The position numbers and the translations under genes were made by a program. From Adiantum capillus-veneris (taxonomy: Eukaryota; Streptophyta; Polypodiopsida; Polypodiales; Pteridaceae), in assembly GCA_014529385.2 (NCBI GenBank), contig CM043962.1:130335074-130399073 (forward strand): a stretch of DNA of 64,000 bases. The letters are read 5' to 3'. Below are positions 22,103-32,568 of the stretch, piece by piece. The first letter of the stretch is position 1; each line of letters starts with the position of its first letter. Under the pieces are notes generated by a model that had not been told where the DNA came from, did no database searches, and was given only the letters and a program-made list of their open reading frames with translations.

Positions 22103-24854
22103 ATGGCTAGAACAAAAGCCACTGCAAGGAAGGCAGGCAAGGGTCCAGGATTAGCATCGAAAGCAAGTGGTAGATCAGCAACCCCAAAGAAAAGACTTGG
22201 AAAACCAAATAAAATTCTGAAAGGGCCAAGGATGAAGAAGCTCCAAACCTGCATGGGACTTTTCAGAGAAATCAGAAAGGCACAAAAATGTGTAGATTTA
22301 TGCATACCAAAACTGCCCTTCCAGAGGATGGTGAGGTCCATATGTGATGAAGCTACCTGGGGCACCAAAAGGTGGAAGGTGGTGGCATTGATGGCTCTAC
22401 AGGAAGCAGCTGAGGACTTTCTACTGGAGTACTTCAGTGACATGACCATTGTTGCAGCCCATGCCCACAGGGTTACTATAATGGACAAAGATAGTGAGAC
22501 ATTGAAAAGAATAAGGTGGAGGTATGACAAACTGCTGGTCCCCAATGTGTGCAAGGACAAGAAAATGAGAGAAATTTTGTTATACCCCCCGGAGCTAGTG
22601 CCTCAGCTCACAGTTGTAGATGTCACACACGATGTGAATACAAGGGCAAAGGCAGAGACTATTGCTCGCCAAACAGAGGAAATGAGGGAAGCAGAGCTTC
22701 AGGAGAAAGCAAAAGTAGCAGAGGTGGCCCAGAAACAAACAGAGTGCAATGTGACCCTGTCTATAGAGGCAATGAATCAAGAAACTCTGCTTTCAATGAA
22801 GAATGGTTTGCTTGCAGACATACCATTTGTAGATGGAACCAGAAGCCTAGCTTTGGAAAAGGTGGACATTGATTTATTGCAGAATCCAGATGCTCAGATT
22901 TCAGACACAATTATCTATGCTTGTCTTAAGTAAGTGTTACTATCTTGCTAGCTTTGAAAACTCAGATAATAGTTTTGCTAACTCAGGCAAGGTCTCTGCA
23001 GCCTGATCAAAAGTCAACTCCCACTGCACACTCACACAGAGGTGTTTCTCCTTGATCCACAAATGTCTGTAATTATTAGACAAAAGAATAGTCCATCTGG
23101 GACATTTGAGAGCTGGTTCCGCCACTGTGCTATGCTGGAAGTTACTGTGATCATCTTCCCATATGAGAACAACCATCACTGGAGTCTCATATGCCTTGAT
23201 GTTGACCAACCAGCAGTGTGGGTGTTCAATTCAATAAAAGGAACCCACCCTGAAATTAGGCTGTAAGTGTTTTGTGTCAGAAAGTGTTTATTATAGATAT
23301 CCATGTAAATTTGAAGCCTCATGCTAACATCTTGACATTGCCTAATGCAGTTGTATAAAGAGGTTGTTGCTTGCCTATGGCAAGCTATGTGGAAGGTATG
23401 AACTATACAAGGCCACAATCAAAGAAGTACCTGTCCCAAATCAAACCGATGGGAATTCTTGCGGCTGGAGATGTCTTCTCCATGCAGAATATGTCCTGCA
23501 AAGCTACTTTGCATTAAAACCTTTCATGACTAAGGTACCCATTTTGCAATGCATTCAGTTAGTTTTGGTTTAGTCTATAAAAGAATTCTCATCATGTGGT
23601 CTTTCAATTTTGCAGAGTGCTTTAAAAAACTACACATATGATTATTTGCAAAGATACCGGGTAAGTTTAATACAACACCTGCTTACTATGTCTAGCCCTA
23701 GAGAGCTTGAAGATAGCGGCTTGGATGAGCGCACTATTGATCTTACAAAACATGACGTGCCACCACGACAAACCCCTACATCCGATACAGTGGAATCGCA
23801 TCGGGCCGAGGGTGTCATATCAGCAGAAGATCAAAGAGTCGAGGATGAGGAAAGGACAAATGAGCATATGGAAGCAGCTAAGGTTCAACCGGAGGAGACA
23901 ATAAAAGAGGCAAGTCAGCCTGTGGAACAGCCAAAAGAGCCTATGGCTGAAACCGAAGATGAGGAAAGCAGGCCTATAGATGAGCAAAAGGTTATGGATG
24001 AGGAAAGCAGGCCTCGGGACGAGCAAAATGATATGGATCAGGAAAGGATGTATGAGGCAAGCCGATCAACCTTGAATCAGGCAGAAAGGGCCATGGGGGA
24101 GACCCCTGATGAAGCTTTGAATGATGACTATGAAGATAAAGCGGAGGAGAGCAACAATGACATGAACACTACAGAGACCCAGTATGGACCCTTGCTACCT
24201 GTAGATACGGTTGTTCCGGTAATGTCTATTCAAGTATGGCAAAATATGTTCAGCTTCTAACTACTTATATGTACTTGTCAACTTTTACAGAGGTTGATTA
24301 TCTTGGACGTCAATGGATTGCTGCTGATGCGGGTGCCTCTCGGTGACAGAGGACCCTTTGATGATTTGCAAACGTTTCGGATGGGAACTTGTCGAGTCGT
24401 GGTTCGTCCAGGAACCAAGGAGTTTATTGAGTTTCTTCTTCCGCGCTTCAGAGTTGGCATATGGTCTTCAATGCAAAGGCAAAACTTATCGCCACTAGTT
24501 GCAATAGTTTGCAGTGTATGCCAAGCTCACACGTCAGATTTTGCCTTTTTGTATGATCAAAGAAAATGCGTTACTGTTGAGGGCCACTACCACCCTAAAA
24601 AACCAGGATTACCTCTTTTGTACAAACCGTTTAGCCAAATCGGTGTACCCTTTGATGCAACTAATACACTACTAATTGACGATACTCCCGAAAAGGGAGA
24701 ACTAAATCCGCCGGGAACAACCATCTCACCACCTTCTTTCGAGGGGCATTCCTTCGATTTTTACCTTGAAGATATTCTGATTCCATACTTACAGAAATTG
24801 TATCTCAGTCCATTGTTCACGGACGAGTTTGTACTTTCTAATGAATTAAGATGA
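22103..24854 (+). CDS. Histone H3-like / Ulp1-type protease / FCP1-like fusion, 817 aa, five exons
   Basis: Predicted exons 22103-22929, 22987-23262, 23351-23534, 23616-24218 and 24291-24854 join in frame with GT-AG introns. I start at 22103, not the in-frame ATG at 22088, because it gives MARTK-ATARK, matching the H3 tail. H3 core: REIRKAQ (from about aa 52), LPFQRMVR, VVALMALQEA and HAHRVTIMDKD, ending near aa 136. Then a Glu/Lys-rich linker, a C48/Ulp1-like protease with His340 (HHW), Asn357 where Asp is usual, Gln399 and Cys405 (NQTDGNSCGW), an acidic linker, and an FCP1/NIF-like HAD domain with ILDVNGLLL, VRPGTKEFIEFL, VGIWSS and LLIDDTPEKG. The DVNG form also occurs in plant FCP1-like proteins. 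If the long fourth exon is spliced differently, the HAD domain could be a separate gene. Role unknown. Confidence 0.75.
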
Positions 24855-24882
24855 TTCTTCTATCTGTGTTTTTCTAATATAT

Positions 24883-24886
<4 letters not shown>

Positions 24887-24951
<65 letters not shown>
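24887..24951. repeat. (GA)n microsatellite
   Basis: About 65 bp of GA between the convergent 3' ends of the H3-fusion gene and the next minus-strand gene. Confidence 0.9.
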
Positions 24952-24955
<4 letters not shown>

Positions 24956-25074
24956 ACGTGGTAAACAAATGTATTTCAAGCACACTTTTTCACAGGGCAC
25001 AATTGAAAAATGAGATCAATAAACTTCATGTCTTGAAAGTCATTTGTATACACTTGGGTTTACAAGAATATCTG

Positions 25075-26495
25075 TTACATTGACACTACTTCAACCCGAC
25101 CATCCAACTCTTTGCACAAAATATCTTTTTCTCTTCGCCGCATCACCTTACGGCCAGCTAAGAAAAAGGAAAAATCTGATAGTTCCTTGTCCATTGACTC
25201 TTCAATGATGTCATTTCGCAAATGCTGAAGACTGCATAGCTCCCTTATTGTAACCACCAATAGTAGGCCATGCTCTTTATCAATCACTTCCACATCCACA
25301 GTAGGATTATCTTCCAAACCTGCAGAAACTTGGTCCATAGGAATGTACTTACCGTTTAGCATTTGTGATCGCATATACCAAAATGAGAGTAATAGTGATT
25401 GGCTTGCAATCATGTACTTGACAACTAGAGTATCAAGCGCGACCTCGCACCGTAAACCAATCTCTTCCTTTGCATACCATCCTTTGTCAAGAAGTTTGTC
25501 ACAGGATGACTGCTGAAATGACTTGCACATGAACATAGTTTTTGTAACTCTGATGTTGTAGCTATGAAACAGCTCTATGAAGAGTGCAACAGGACAAAAG
25601 TTTGCAATTCGAACCAGTTTGGTAGGAACAGAGCTACGCAGAGACCTTTGTATATCCTTGTAGAGCTTACTTCGCATTGCCTCCACCATTGTTTCCTCGG
25701 GAACTGGCCAGTCCACAGTGTTCCAATCAGTCGGTAGAGGTAGTTTCACCAACATGCCATTCTTATTGCCTGAGCTGAGTTGGTAAAAGTGGTCATAAAA
25801 AAAGATTCCCTCATCAGCCAATCTTTTGGTGCTCCTCTCTGAATACTGTAGAGAACCAATATGGGCATGTACAACATGGAAGAGGCCTATTATGCACTCC
25901 ACAGGCTCCCATTGCTCATAAGAAGAGGGATAAACATCTGCAATATATAAAAGAAGAGTTAAACTAAGAGTATCAATAAGTATAAATGACAAATCTAATG
26001 TAATTGAGTTGTGAAGAGTAGAGACATTACTCATAACAAGCGGGAGAAACATTGCAAAATATATAAGAAAAGTTATAATGAGAGTATCAGTAAGTTCACA
26101 TGTCAAGAGTACTTACAATTGCAACGTGGTTGATGTATATTTGATACATTTCCACCGTTTGCTATCACCTCTGGATGGGTAAACACATGCTGAACAAGAA
26201 CTTCCTTTACAGATCTTTTGCCGATCTCAACTTTGAAATCCAACACCCTGGCTTTCCATGCTGAGCGGTAAACGTTGATACCACTAAACCTCTTGGGTCT
26301 TCTTGGTTGCATGAGGACCCATGAACCTTTGTTTATCCTTTGTCCAACCCATTGGTTGTCTGCACTTATTGAAGCTGGTATTGTAATTGAGGATATGCTA
26401 CTACTTGGCCTTCTAGGCAAAGTGCCGTTGTTGTTTGTTGGTGTGAGAGACAGTAAACACCTTGAGGCTCTTGGGCGAGAAGACGTGGATGCCAT
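25075..26495 (-). CDS. Unrecognised protein, 413 aa, two exons
   Basis: Minus-strand exons 26495-26117 and 25937-25075 join in frame across a GT-AG intron of 179 bp (phase 1). The intron contains a partly duplicated A/T-rich segment. The start ATG at 26495 lies about 320 bp inside the right terminal repeat. The N-terminus is Ser/Arg/Pro-rich and probably disordered, followed by a compact segment around GSWVLMQPRRPKRF and WKARVLDF. The second exon has a conserved-looking core (YEQWEPVECIIGLFHVVHAHIG) and a long C-terminal part. A weak resemblance to BAH or Tudor-like beta folds crossed my mind for the first exon but is not supported. No family assigned. Confidence 0.6.
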
Positions 26496-26816
26496 AACTC
26501 TCAGAGAAAAGCTTTAGTGGAGGGAGATTCACTTTGAAAGCATTCTAATGGAGGGAAAGTGTTTCAAAATTCCAATATCTTGTGCGGGCTTAATGGTCAC
26601 CCTCCAGTACGTTAATGACCATGAGAGAATATCAGAAGTGGGACCACACGCAAGCACCTAAAAGCTCGGTAAAAGTAAAGAAATTACTATGCTACAATCC
26701 TAGTTTCGTGAAAGTTTTATGCTATTTTCCTATTTTTTGAGTTTTTCCAGGTACTTTTCTACGTAACGTAGCCTTCATGCTCATTGGACGCGCTCTATTT
26801 TTCTCTCTCTTCATAT

Positions 26817-26851
26817 GGCCCTCTAAATGACCTCCAAAATTTCCTAATGTA
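26817..26851 (-). repeat. Right terminal inverted repeat of the 11.8-kb unit
   Basis: Reverse complement of 15076-15110 with two mismatches, 190 bp from the right LTR of the host element. Confidence 0.75.
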
Positions 26852-27006
26852 CTGCTTATTCTAGTGGTATGGGACACTAGAATAGGTAGTATGTGGATGA
26901 CGGCAGGCATAAGCAATATATGTCTAATTTTATGAATTTTGTTACTGTTTGATACAGATTACTAATCATTGTTTTTGACAAGTATTATTTGCAGATTTCT
27001 ATCTTC

Positions 27007-27024
27007 GCAACTGAGGACAGTTGC
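27007..27024 (+). promoter_or_regulatory. Hairpin before polypurine tract (19.5-kb element)
   Basis: GCAACTG-AGGA-CAGTTGC, identical to the hairpin of the nested chromovirus, 17 bp before the right LTR. The following GGAGAGGTA (27033-27041) is a weak polypurine tract. Confidence 0.8.
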
Positions 27025-27041
27025 TTTCCAACGGAGAGGTA

Positions 27042-27522
27042 TGTTATGGAATTGATATTTTATTATTTGTTGCAGCTAACAGGTGGAAAAAGACTGGGAC
27101 CGAGCTAGGCCTATGCGAATGAAATTATATACATTGTACATTTTATTATTCAAGTGCTCTTTTATGAGCTTTGGCCATTTATGACCGGCCGACCAGTTTG
27201 TACTCAATTTGACCATTTAAGAAATCTATAAATGAAATACGTGCAAGAGGGAAATGGTCACTCTTGCACGGGGGGAGATTGCACCCAGCTCTTGCGTTGT
27301 TCTTCTCTCCTCTTCCCTCTTTTCGCTCGCCGTGCCGGCGTAGCACTCCGCTCTAGGAGGTGCGCCTGCACGCGCTCTTTCACTCTCTCCATCTCTCTCT
27401 GTTTGCATACGTCGTGGTTATGTGCTATGCGAGTCGGTAGGTACGTAGATTTGGTCGTTTATGTCTTGCTATGTGCTATTTTCCAGTGTTTTGCAGGGCG
27501 CTCTACGCTTCCGGCTGTAGCA
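27042..27522 (+). repeat. 3' LTR of the 19.5-kb element
   Basis: A 481-bp copy of the left LTR with about 15 substitutions and a 10-bp insertion in the CT-rich stretch. It is followed by the CAATC target duplication. Confidence 0.9.
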
Positions 27523-27527
27523 CAATC

Positions 27528-29090
27528 AATTTGATCTAGAGGATGAAGCAAAAGAGTACACAACTACATTGGTCAATGAGGCGTTGAAGGACTATATGAA
27601 GAATCAGGAACAAAATGATGACGATTATGAAGATGATGAAGATGAGCACGAGGATGATGGTGAAGGTCCAGTAATAAAGGAGATGATGATGAAATTCCAC
27701 CTTCTCCTCCAGCACCAAGCTCAGCAGTAGGCGGGCAACAAACCAATGCTGAACAAGGGACGGATGGAAAGAAGAATGGAGATGCTGGAAATCAGACACA
27801 GCAGATTGATCACTCAGTCTGATTAGCACCAACAGATAACCCATCAAGGAACACAACAAGCTAGTTCAGCGGTTCAAAGAGTAAACGAAGGCAAAGAAAT
27901 TGTGGTAGATTCAGATTTAGGTTCAAACGCAGATTCCAATTACTCCATTGAACTGCTGACACTAAATAGAAGGCTGAGAAAGCAGAAGTCAATACAGATT
28001 CAGGAATTTCTGCATGATGAGACAATCTACTCTAATTTGGAGCGCTGCCAGATGTTGTTTGTTGGAGCTAGGAGGATGGTAGAGCAGTGGCAAATGATTA
28101 ATTACCATGAACAAACCACTTGTCAGCTACCTCCCCATCCTAGTTGTATTCAAGTGCTGGAGAGAGTACAATTATTACTGACCAATGATGATGTGATTGT
28201 CAACCCGCTTAGACAAAACCATCCCTTGTTAATCTCTAAAGCATCAAACTGCAGTTAGAAATGCTACTGGGAGACAAGCCAATGTACAAATGCATGAAAG
28301 ATATCAGGACGAAGATCAAAGCCATCTTAGTCAAAATGCAAATTGTCAGAGGCATCCTAGATCAGAAGGTCAAGCTAATGCTAGAGACAATGTGACCAGT
28401 AGCAAAGGGTCTAAGACACGGATGACACTCAAAGAGCAGGAGATGAATTTGAAAAGCTCGTATCATCTCATCAGAATCTTCAGAAAAATGCTGCAACAAG
28501 AAAATTAGATTGTCATGAATTTCATTGAATTTGTCCCCGATTCACCTAATTTGATGTATGCCTTGCTGGTGAAGGAGGATGAACTTCCCAAATTTTTCCT
28601 GCTCTGTACCCTAAGTATAACGAACTAGCTAATCAATAGTGTTACATCACATCGTAGATCAACTGCAAGAATGGTATGACCAAAGCAAAGCAGAGTGGAT
28701 AGCCTGGACGAATATTTTGAATGAGGTCGAGGAGAAATTTACTGTAGATGAACTGAAAGCCGACTTACAGCTTTTCAAAAGTAAGATGTACCAATGGAGG
28801 AATCAACTCAGGCAGCTAGTAAAGATTATCAATGATTTGTTGCAACTGTCAATTGAAGCTTCTAAGATTCTAGAGAAGGAACTGGCAAACAAGGCTGCAT
28901 CAAAGCCTCAATTCACAGAGATGAGTGAAGTCTTGTTTGAAGCCCAGATCAAAGCAAATCAGCCGATGTCAGAAGGATGGATTCATATTGCTTCTGTCTG
29001 TCATTAGTTGACCAGGGCTAGGCTCACCAAGGGCAACAAGACGTGGAATGCCTTGACACCCTACGAAGTAGAAGTGATGACTGAACGCAA
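27528..29090 (+). pseudogene. Broken coiled-coil-like coding sequence, right part
   Basis: This continues the locus interrupted at 8035. Open stretches (27902-28258, 28290-28508 and 28639-29007) are rich in Gln, Glu and Lys, for example around LQEWYDQSKAEW and LFKSKMYQWRNQLRQL, with predicted helical character. They are separated by stops and frame changes. I recognise no domain. It may be a decayed gag-like region or a non-mobile gene, now dead. Confidence 0.35.
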
Positions 29091-29661
29091 GGAGCAACTA
29101 GAGCAGGAAGCTATTTATCGGCTGATTCAGAAGGAGAATGCTAGTACCAGTGCTCAAGGTGTGGACCAATATTTGGCAATTCAGGCTATGCCTGGGTCAT
29201 TTGGAAACCCATGAAGAAGAAGGCTTCAGATAAAAGGAAACGATGACATCCACACAATATTCAGAAATACAAGCTAGTTCACAAGCACAAAGAGCTGAAA
29301 GGCATTACCTCAACTGGCAAGAAGTAAGGTGCACACAGACTAGCTTGTGATCTATTCCAGAGGAGCGAGCTGGAAGGAGCAACTAGAGCAAGAAGCTATT
29401 TATCGGCTGATTCAGAAGGAGAATGCTAGTACCAGTGCTCAAGGTGTGGACCAATATCTGGCAATTCAAGCTATGCCTGGGTCATCTGGAAACCCACAAA
29501 GAAGAAGGCTTCAGATAAAAGGAAACGATGACATCCACACATATTCAGATATACAAGCCAGTTCACAAGCACACAAAGTTGAAAGGCATTACCTCAGCTG
29601 GCAAGAAGTAAGGTGCACACATACTAGCTTGTGATCTATTGTAGAGGAGTGAGCTGGAAGG
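29091..29661 (+). repeat. Tandem duplication, 285-bp unit
   Basis: Unit 29091-29375 is repeated at 29376-29661 with few differences. Both encode EQLEQEAIYRLIQKENAST and continue with the same GATGACATCCACACA and TAGCTTGTGATCTATT landmarks. In the first copy the frame ends earlier because CAAAGAAG has become TGAAGAAG. Confidence 0.9.
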
Positions 29662-29764
29662 AAAGTGGGTGGATTCAGACACATTTTCAACAACACACCT
29701 AAAATTTTTAACAACACACCTGAAATTTACGGGTTCTTCTTTATTGTGGCACGTGAGATTTGGT

Positions 29765-31500
29765 CACCTGCAGTTGTAGAAGGTAGTTTTGGAGTCTCTT
29801 GCAGAGGGACTGCCCAGCATTGGCAACCAATCTGGCGTTTGCAATGCTTGTCGACTCAGCAAGCTGCCTTTCCAAGGCAAACCCACTATGATGGTTCCAT
29901 CCTTGTGGAGATCCATTTGCAGTGCTTGCCAAAATCGAGCTTCGAAGCAAGCCCCCTAGCACTCATTTATGCAGACTTGTGCTGACCTATGGTTCCATCC
30001 ATAAGTGGATCCCAATTGTTTGCTCGTGTGGATGATTTCAGCACACACACTTTGGTTTACTTCCTAAAACTCAAGTTGGAGGTTTTTTATTCTTTTGAGA
30101 TAGAAGGACTATGGTTGAGAAAGAGAAGGATCGTTCTTTGTACAGAGAAAGGGGACGAGTTCATCTCGAAAAAGTTTGCACAATAATGTAAGTCAGAGAA
30201 CATTCAGCATGAGTTGACAACTCCCTACACAGAATGGAGTTGTCAGGCGAAAAAACACGACGATCATGGAGATGGCTCAAGTGATGCTTGAGCATACTTC
30301 CTTTCCTCGAGTGTTTAGAGCAGAGGCTTGCTCCAAAGTAATCTATATCCTGCATAGATCGCCTGCTACCGGTTAGAAGGATATGACACTGTCTCACGCT
30401 TACTTCGGATAGCCTCAATGGCATACATCAGAGTGTTTGGGTGTCTTGCCTTTGTACATGCTCCAAAGGAGAGACGGAAAAATTTGGATCGAGGATAATC
30501 TTTGTTGGCTATGCGTAGGAGTCTAATGGTTTTCGGCTTCACGATCCAGATACCGAGGCTACAGTGAGTTGTGATGTTGTGTTCGACGAGACCTTCATTG
30601 CTACTTTAGAGAGGCGCCCAGGGACTTTTCTCTTGCATTAGTTTCTTCTACCTCCTCCACCGACTCTACCTGCCACACCTTAACAACAACCAGTATACTC
30701 CCCAGATCATGCAAGTTCAGAGTACAATTTTGATAATGGCACATTGATGGCACCCCATTAGGAGGAGCACGTACCTTGATGTATCGGATGGTAGCTTCGT
30801 CAGGACCGATAAGGATGGTAGCTTCGTCAGGACCGATAAAGTTGGCGCCGCCGCTGGAGCTTGGGCAACTTCGACACTAAGAACGGCTCAAAGGCAAGAT
30901 GCCTATGCACGAGGGGAACCAGTTCGTGAACTTCGTCCTCATGTTGCAGATTTCATCTACACTTGTTGATCCTTCTTTGATGGAAGAATCCCTAGCGCAT
31001 GACTTGGATGTGTGCATGCATTTGGCACTGGATAGAATTGAGCAAAACGGCACTTCGATGTTGGTTCCTCGGCCTACGAAGCAAAAAGTCATCGGGGCCA
31101 ATATATCTTCAAGACAAAGTACAAGGCTGAAGGTTACGTTGAGAAGCACATTGTGGCTAAGGGCTTTGCTCAGCGCCTGGCATGGACTTCGATGAGAATT
31201 TCACTCCTACCAATAGGATGACTACTATTCAGACTATGATCACATTAGCAACCCATCACGGCTGGCCTATCTTCAAGGTGGACATGAAGAGTGTTTCTCA
31301 ACGACAGAGTTTATGTGGAACAAAAGTATTCTGATTTGGGATGACAACCTGCAAACCCATCGGCACTTCTCTTGAGCCCAAGGAGAATGTAGTTTCAATG
31401 ATGAGATCTTTGTTGGCCAAGCATCGTCAGTGGCAATGGCAATGTGATTTACGTACTTTGAGGTACATCCTTGGAGTGTGACAAATGATGCACATTGAGA
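29765..31500 (+). pseudogene. Decayed Ty1/copia integrase and reverse transcriptase
   Basis: Across shifting frames the order is pre-integrase-like sequence (about 29830), integrase remnants with an NGV-like step and EMAQVMLEHTSFPRVFRAEA (about 30230-30330), VFGCLAFV (about 30430) and FVGYA-ESNGFRLHDPDTE (about 30505-30555). Then come the EQNGTSMLVPRPTKQKVIG link (about 31040-31095), KTKYKAEGYVEKH and VAKGFAQ of RT (about 31110-31175), and a VYVEQ remnant near 31310. Many stops and frameshifts make it non-functional. A 27-bp tandem duplication (30787-30840) lies within. A G-rich tract with TG at 31967 may mark its 3' LTR. Confidence 0.8.
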
Positions 31501-31689
31501 GCTTGGGGTGAACCCGACTCAGACTCGGTTGCTTACCCAGATTCTTGACGCTCAACTACAGAAGTAGTTTTCACAGCTCAAAACCAATGCATTGACGGGG
31601 CACTTTAATCGATAGACGCGGAGTTACAGTCTTAGTCTACAGAGCAGCTTGTTTCAACAGTTTCGCAGCCGCCTTTCGCGGAGATCCTC

Positions 31690-31805
31690 AGCCCTCAGCA
31701 CTATATGACACGGTATATTAAAGGACGCCCAGGCAGTGGGATCAATGGAAGGGAAGTCGGGCGCCGATTCCAACGCGATCTGGGCCGTCCACTCAAGCAA
31801 AAAAA
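31690..31805 (+). repeat. Inverted repeat partner of 35915-36027
   Basis: The stretch around ATATTAAAGGACGCCCAGGC and GGAAGGGAAGTCGGGC is found reverse-complemented at 35915-36027 with about 85% identity. It is probably two copies of one old element in opposite orientation. Confidence 0.75.
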
Positions 31806-32501
31806 AAGTAAACATGGAAGATTCCATCAATAGAACGAGGGAATGAGGTATATTCTGTACTGAGGGTAGCTCTCTTTGCTGTTTCTTTTTGTGTGTGTGT
31901 GTGTGCCAAATTCATGAGGGGAGCAATGTCCTTTGCTACTGGACCAAGAAGACGTTAGTGGGGGGATGTGCTAGTATTTAGTCAATGCCATGCACGATAG
32001 AGTTGATGGTTGTATTAACTTGTGGATGATAGTCATGGGTCCACCTTGCACTTCCCTTTAAAGGTGAATCCGCCATATCTTCAAACACAGCATCTGTTGT
32101 AGGCCTAGATTGCGCTAAAGGAGGGTGCTACTGGAGAAGCCCAAGCTATACTTGCATGTCCACATATCTACTTCATTGTTGTACCATCTAGAGATAAAGT
32201 TCTGTTGGAGCTGAGTTGATATTAATATGCCCAGATCTTTAACTTTACCAAGCATTTTGAGAAATTTAGAGTTGTTTGAAAAAGGTTAGCTGCTTTGTTT
32301 AATCTTAATTTCTTGCCATTTTCTGGGCCATTGAATACTCTGGTTGTCCCCTACATTCCTTTTCTATGATGTTAAATCACTACTGATTTTTCCTACATGT
32401 TTCTCCACCCATGAAAGAAATTTTTCTGATGCTTGATAAATTTGTCTCCACTCATAATTCTACCAATTGTATGCATAAAAAATTGACTCTGTGTGTGTGT
32501 A

Positions 32502-32568
<67 letters not shown>

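Larger units (their letters stand above)
15076..26851. mobile_element. 11.8-kb inverted-repeat-bounded unit with four genes (putative DNA transposon)
   Basis: Its left end, TACATTAGGAAATTT.GGAGG..., is found reverse-complemented at the right end (15076-15110 against 26817-26851, 33 of 35 bases matching). Sequence outside the repeats does not match. A TA dinucleotide at each outer edge is compatible with a TA target duplication but is not proof. Inside are four spliced genes: transposase-like (+), unknown (-), H3/Ulp1/FCP1 fusion (+) and unknown (-), with little spare DNA apart from a 2-kb microsatellite hub. A transposase-like gene with a Ulp1-type protease gene recalls other large eukaryotic DNA transposons. 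The alternative is a captured host segment with fortuitous inverted repeats. Confidence 0.7.
8036..27522 (+). mobile_element. 19.5-kb LTR-flanked element with cargo
   Basis: Two LTRs, 8036-8506 and 27042-27522, are about 97% identical (roughly 15 substitutions and one 10-bp indel by eye). They are flanked by the exact duplication CAATC (8031-8035 and 27523-27527). A primer-binding site (8508-8520) follows the left LTR; a hairpin and purine stretch precede the right LTR. So this is one insertion, plus orientation, with Ty3/gypsy-like ends. No gag, protease, RT or integrase of its own remains. The interior holds about 3 kb of non-coding DNA, a nested chromovirus (11644-13449), a repeat cluster (14641-14845) and the inverted-repeat-bounded four-gene unit (15076-26851). 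Confidence 0.9.

Noticed and set aside
23042-23573. A stand-alone host SUMO protease gene
   Set aside because: The exons link in frame to the upstream H3-like exon and to the downstream FCP1-like exon, and the cluster lies inside a mobile unit.
15076-26851. Classification as a Mutator, CACTA or Harbinger element
   Set aside because: No 8-11-bp or 3-bp target duplication, no CACTA start and no matching transposase signature. The palindromic TACATTA/TAATGTA edge can mimic TTA/TAA duplications, so I do not claim one.
31922-31937. A sixth polypurine-tract hairpin (AGCAATGTCCTTTGCT)
   Set aside because: The stem is only five bases, the loop is six bases, and it lies in the wrong strand sense and further from the purine tract than the five accepted cases.
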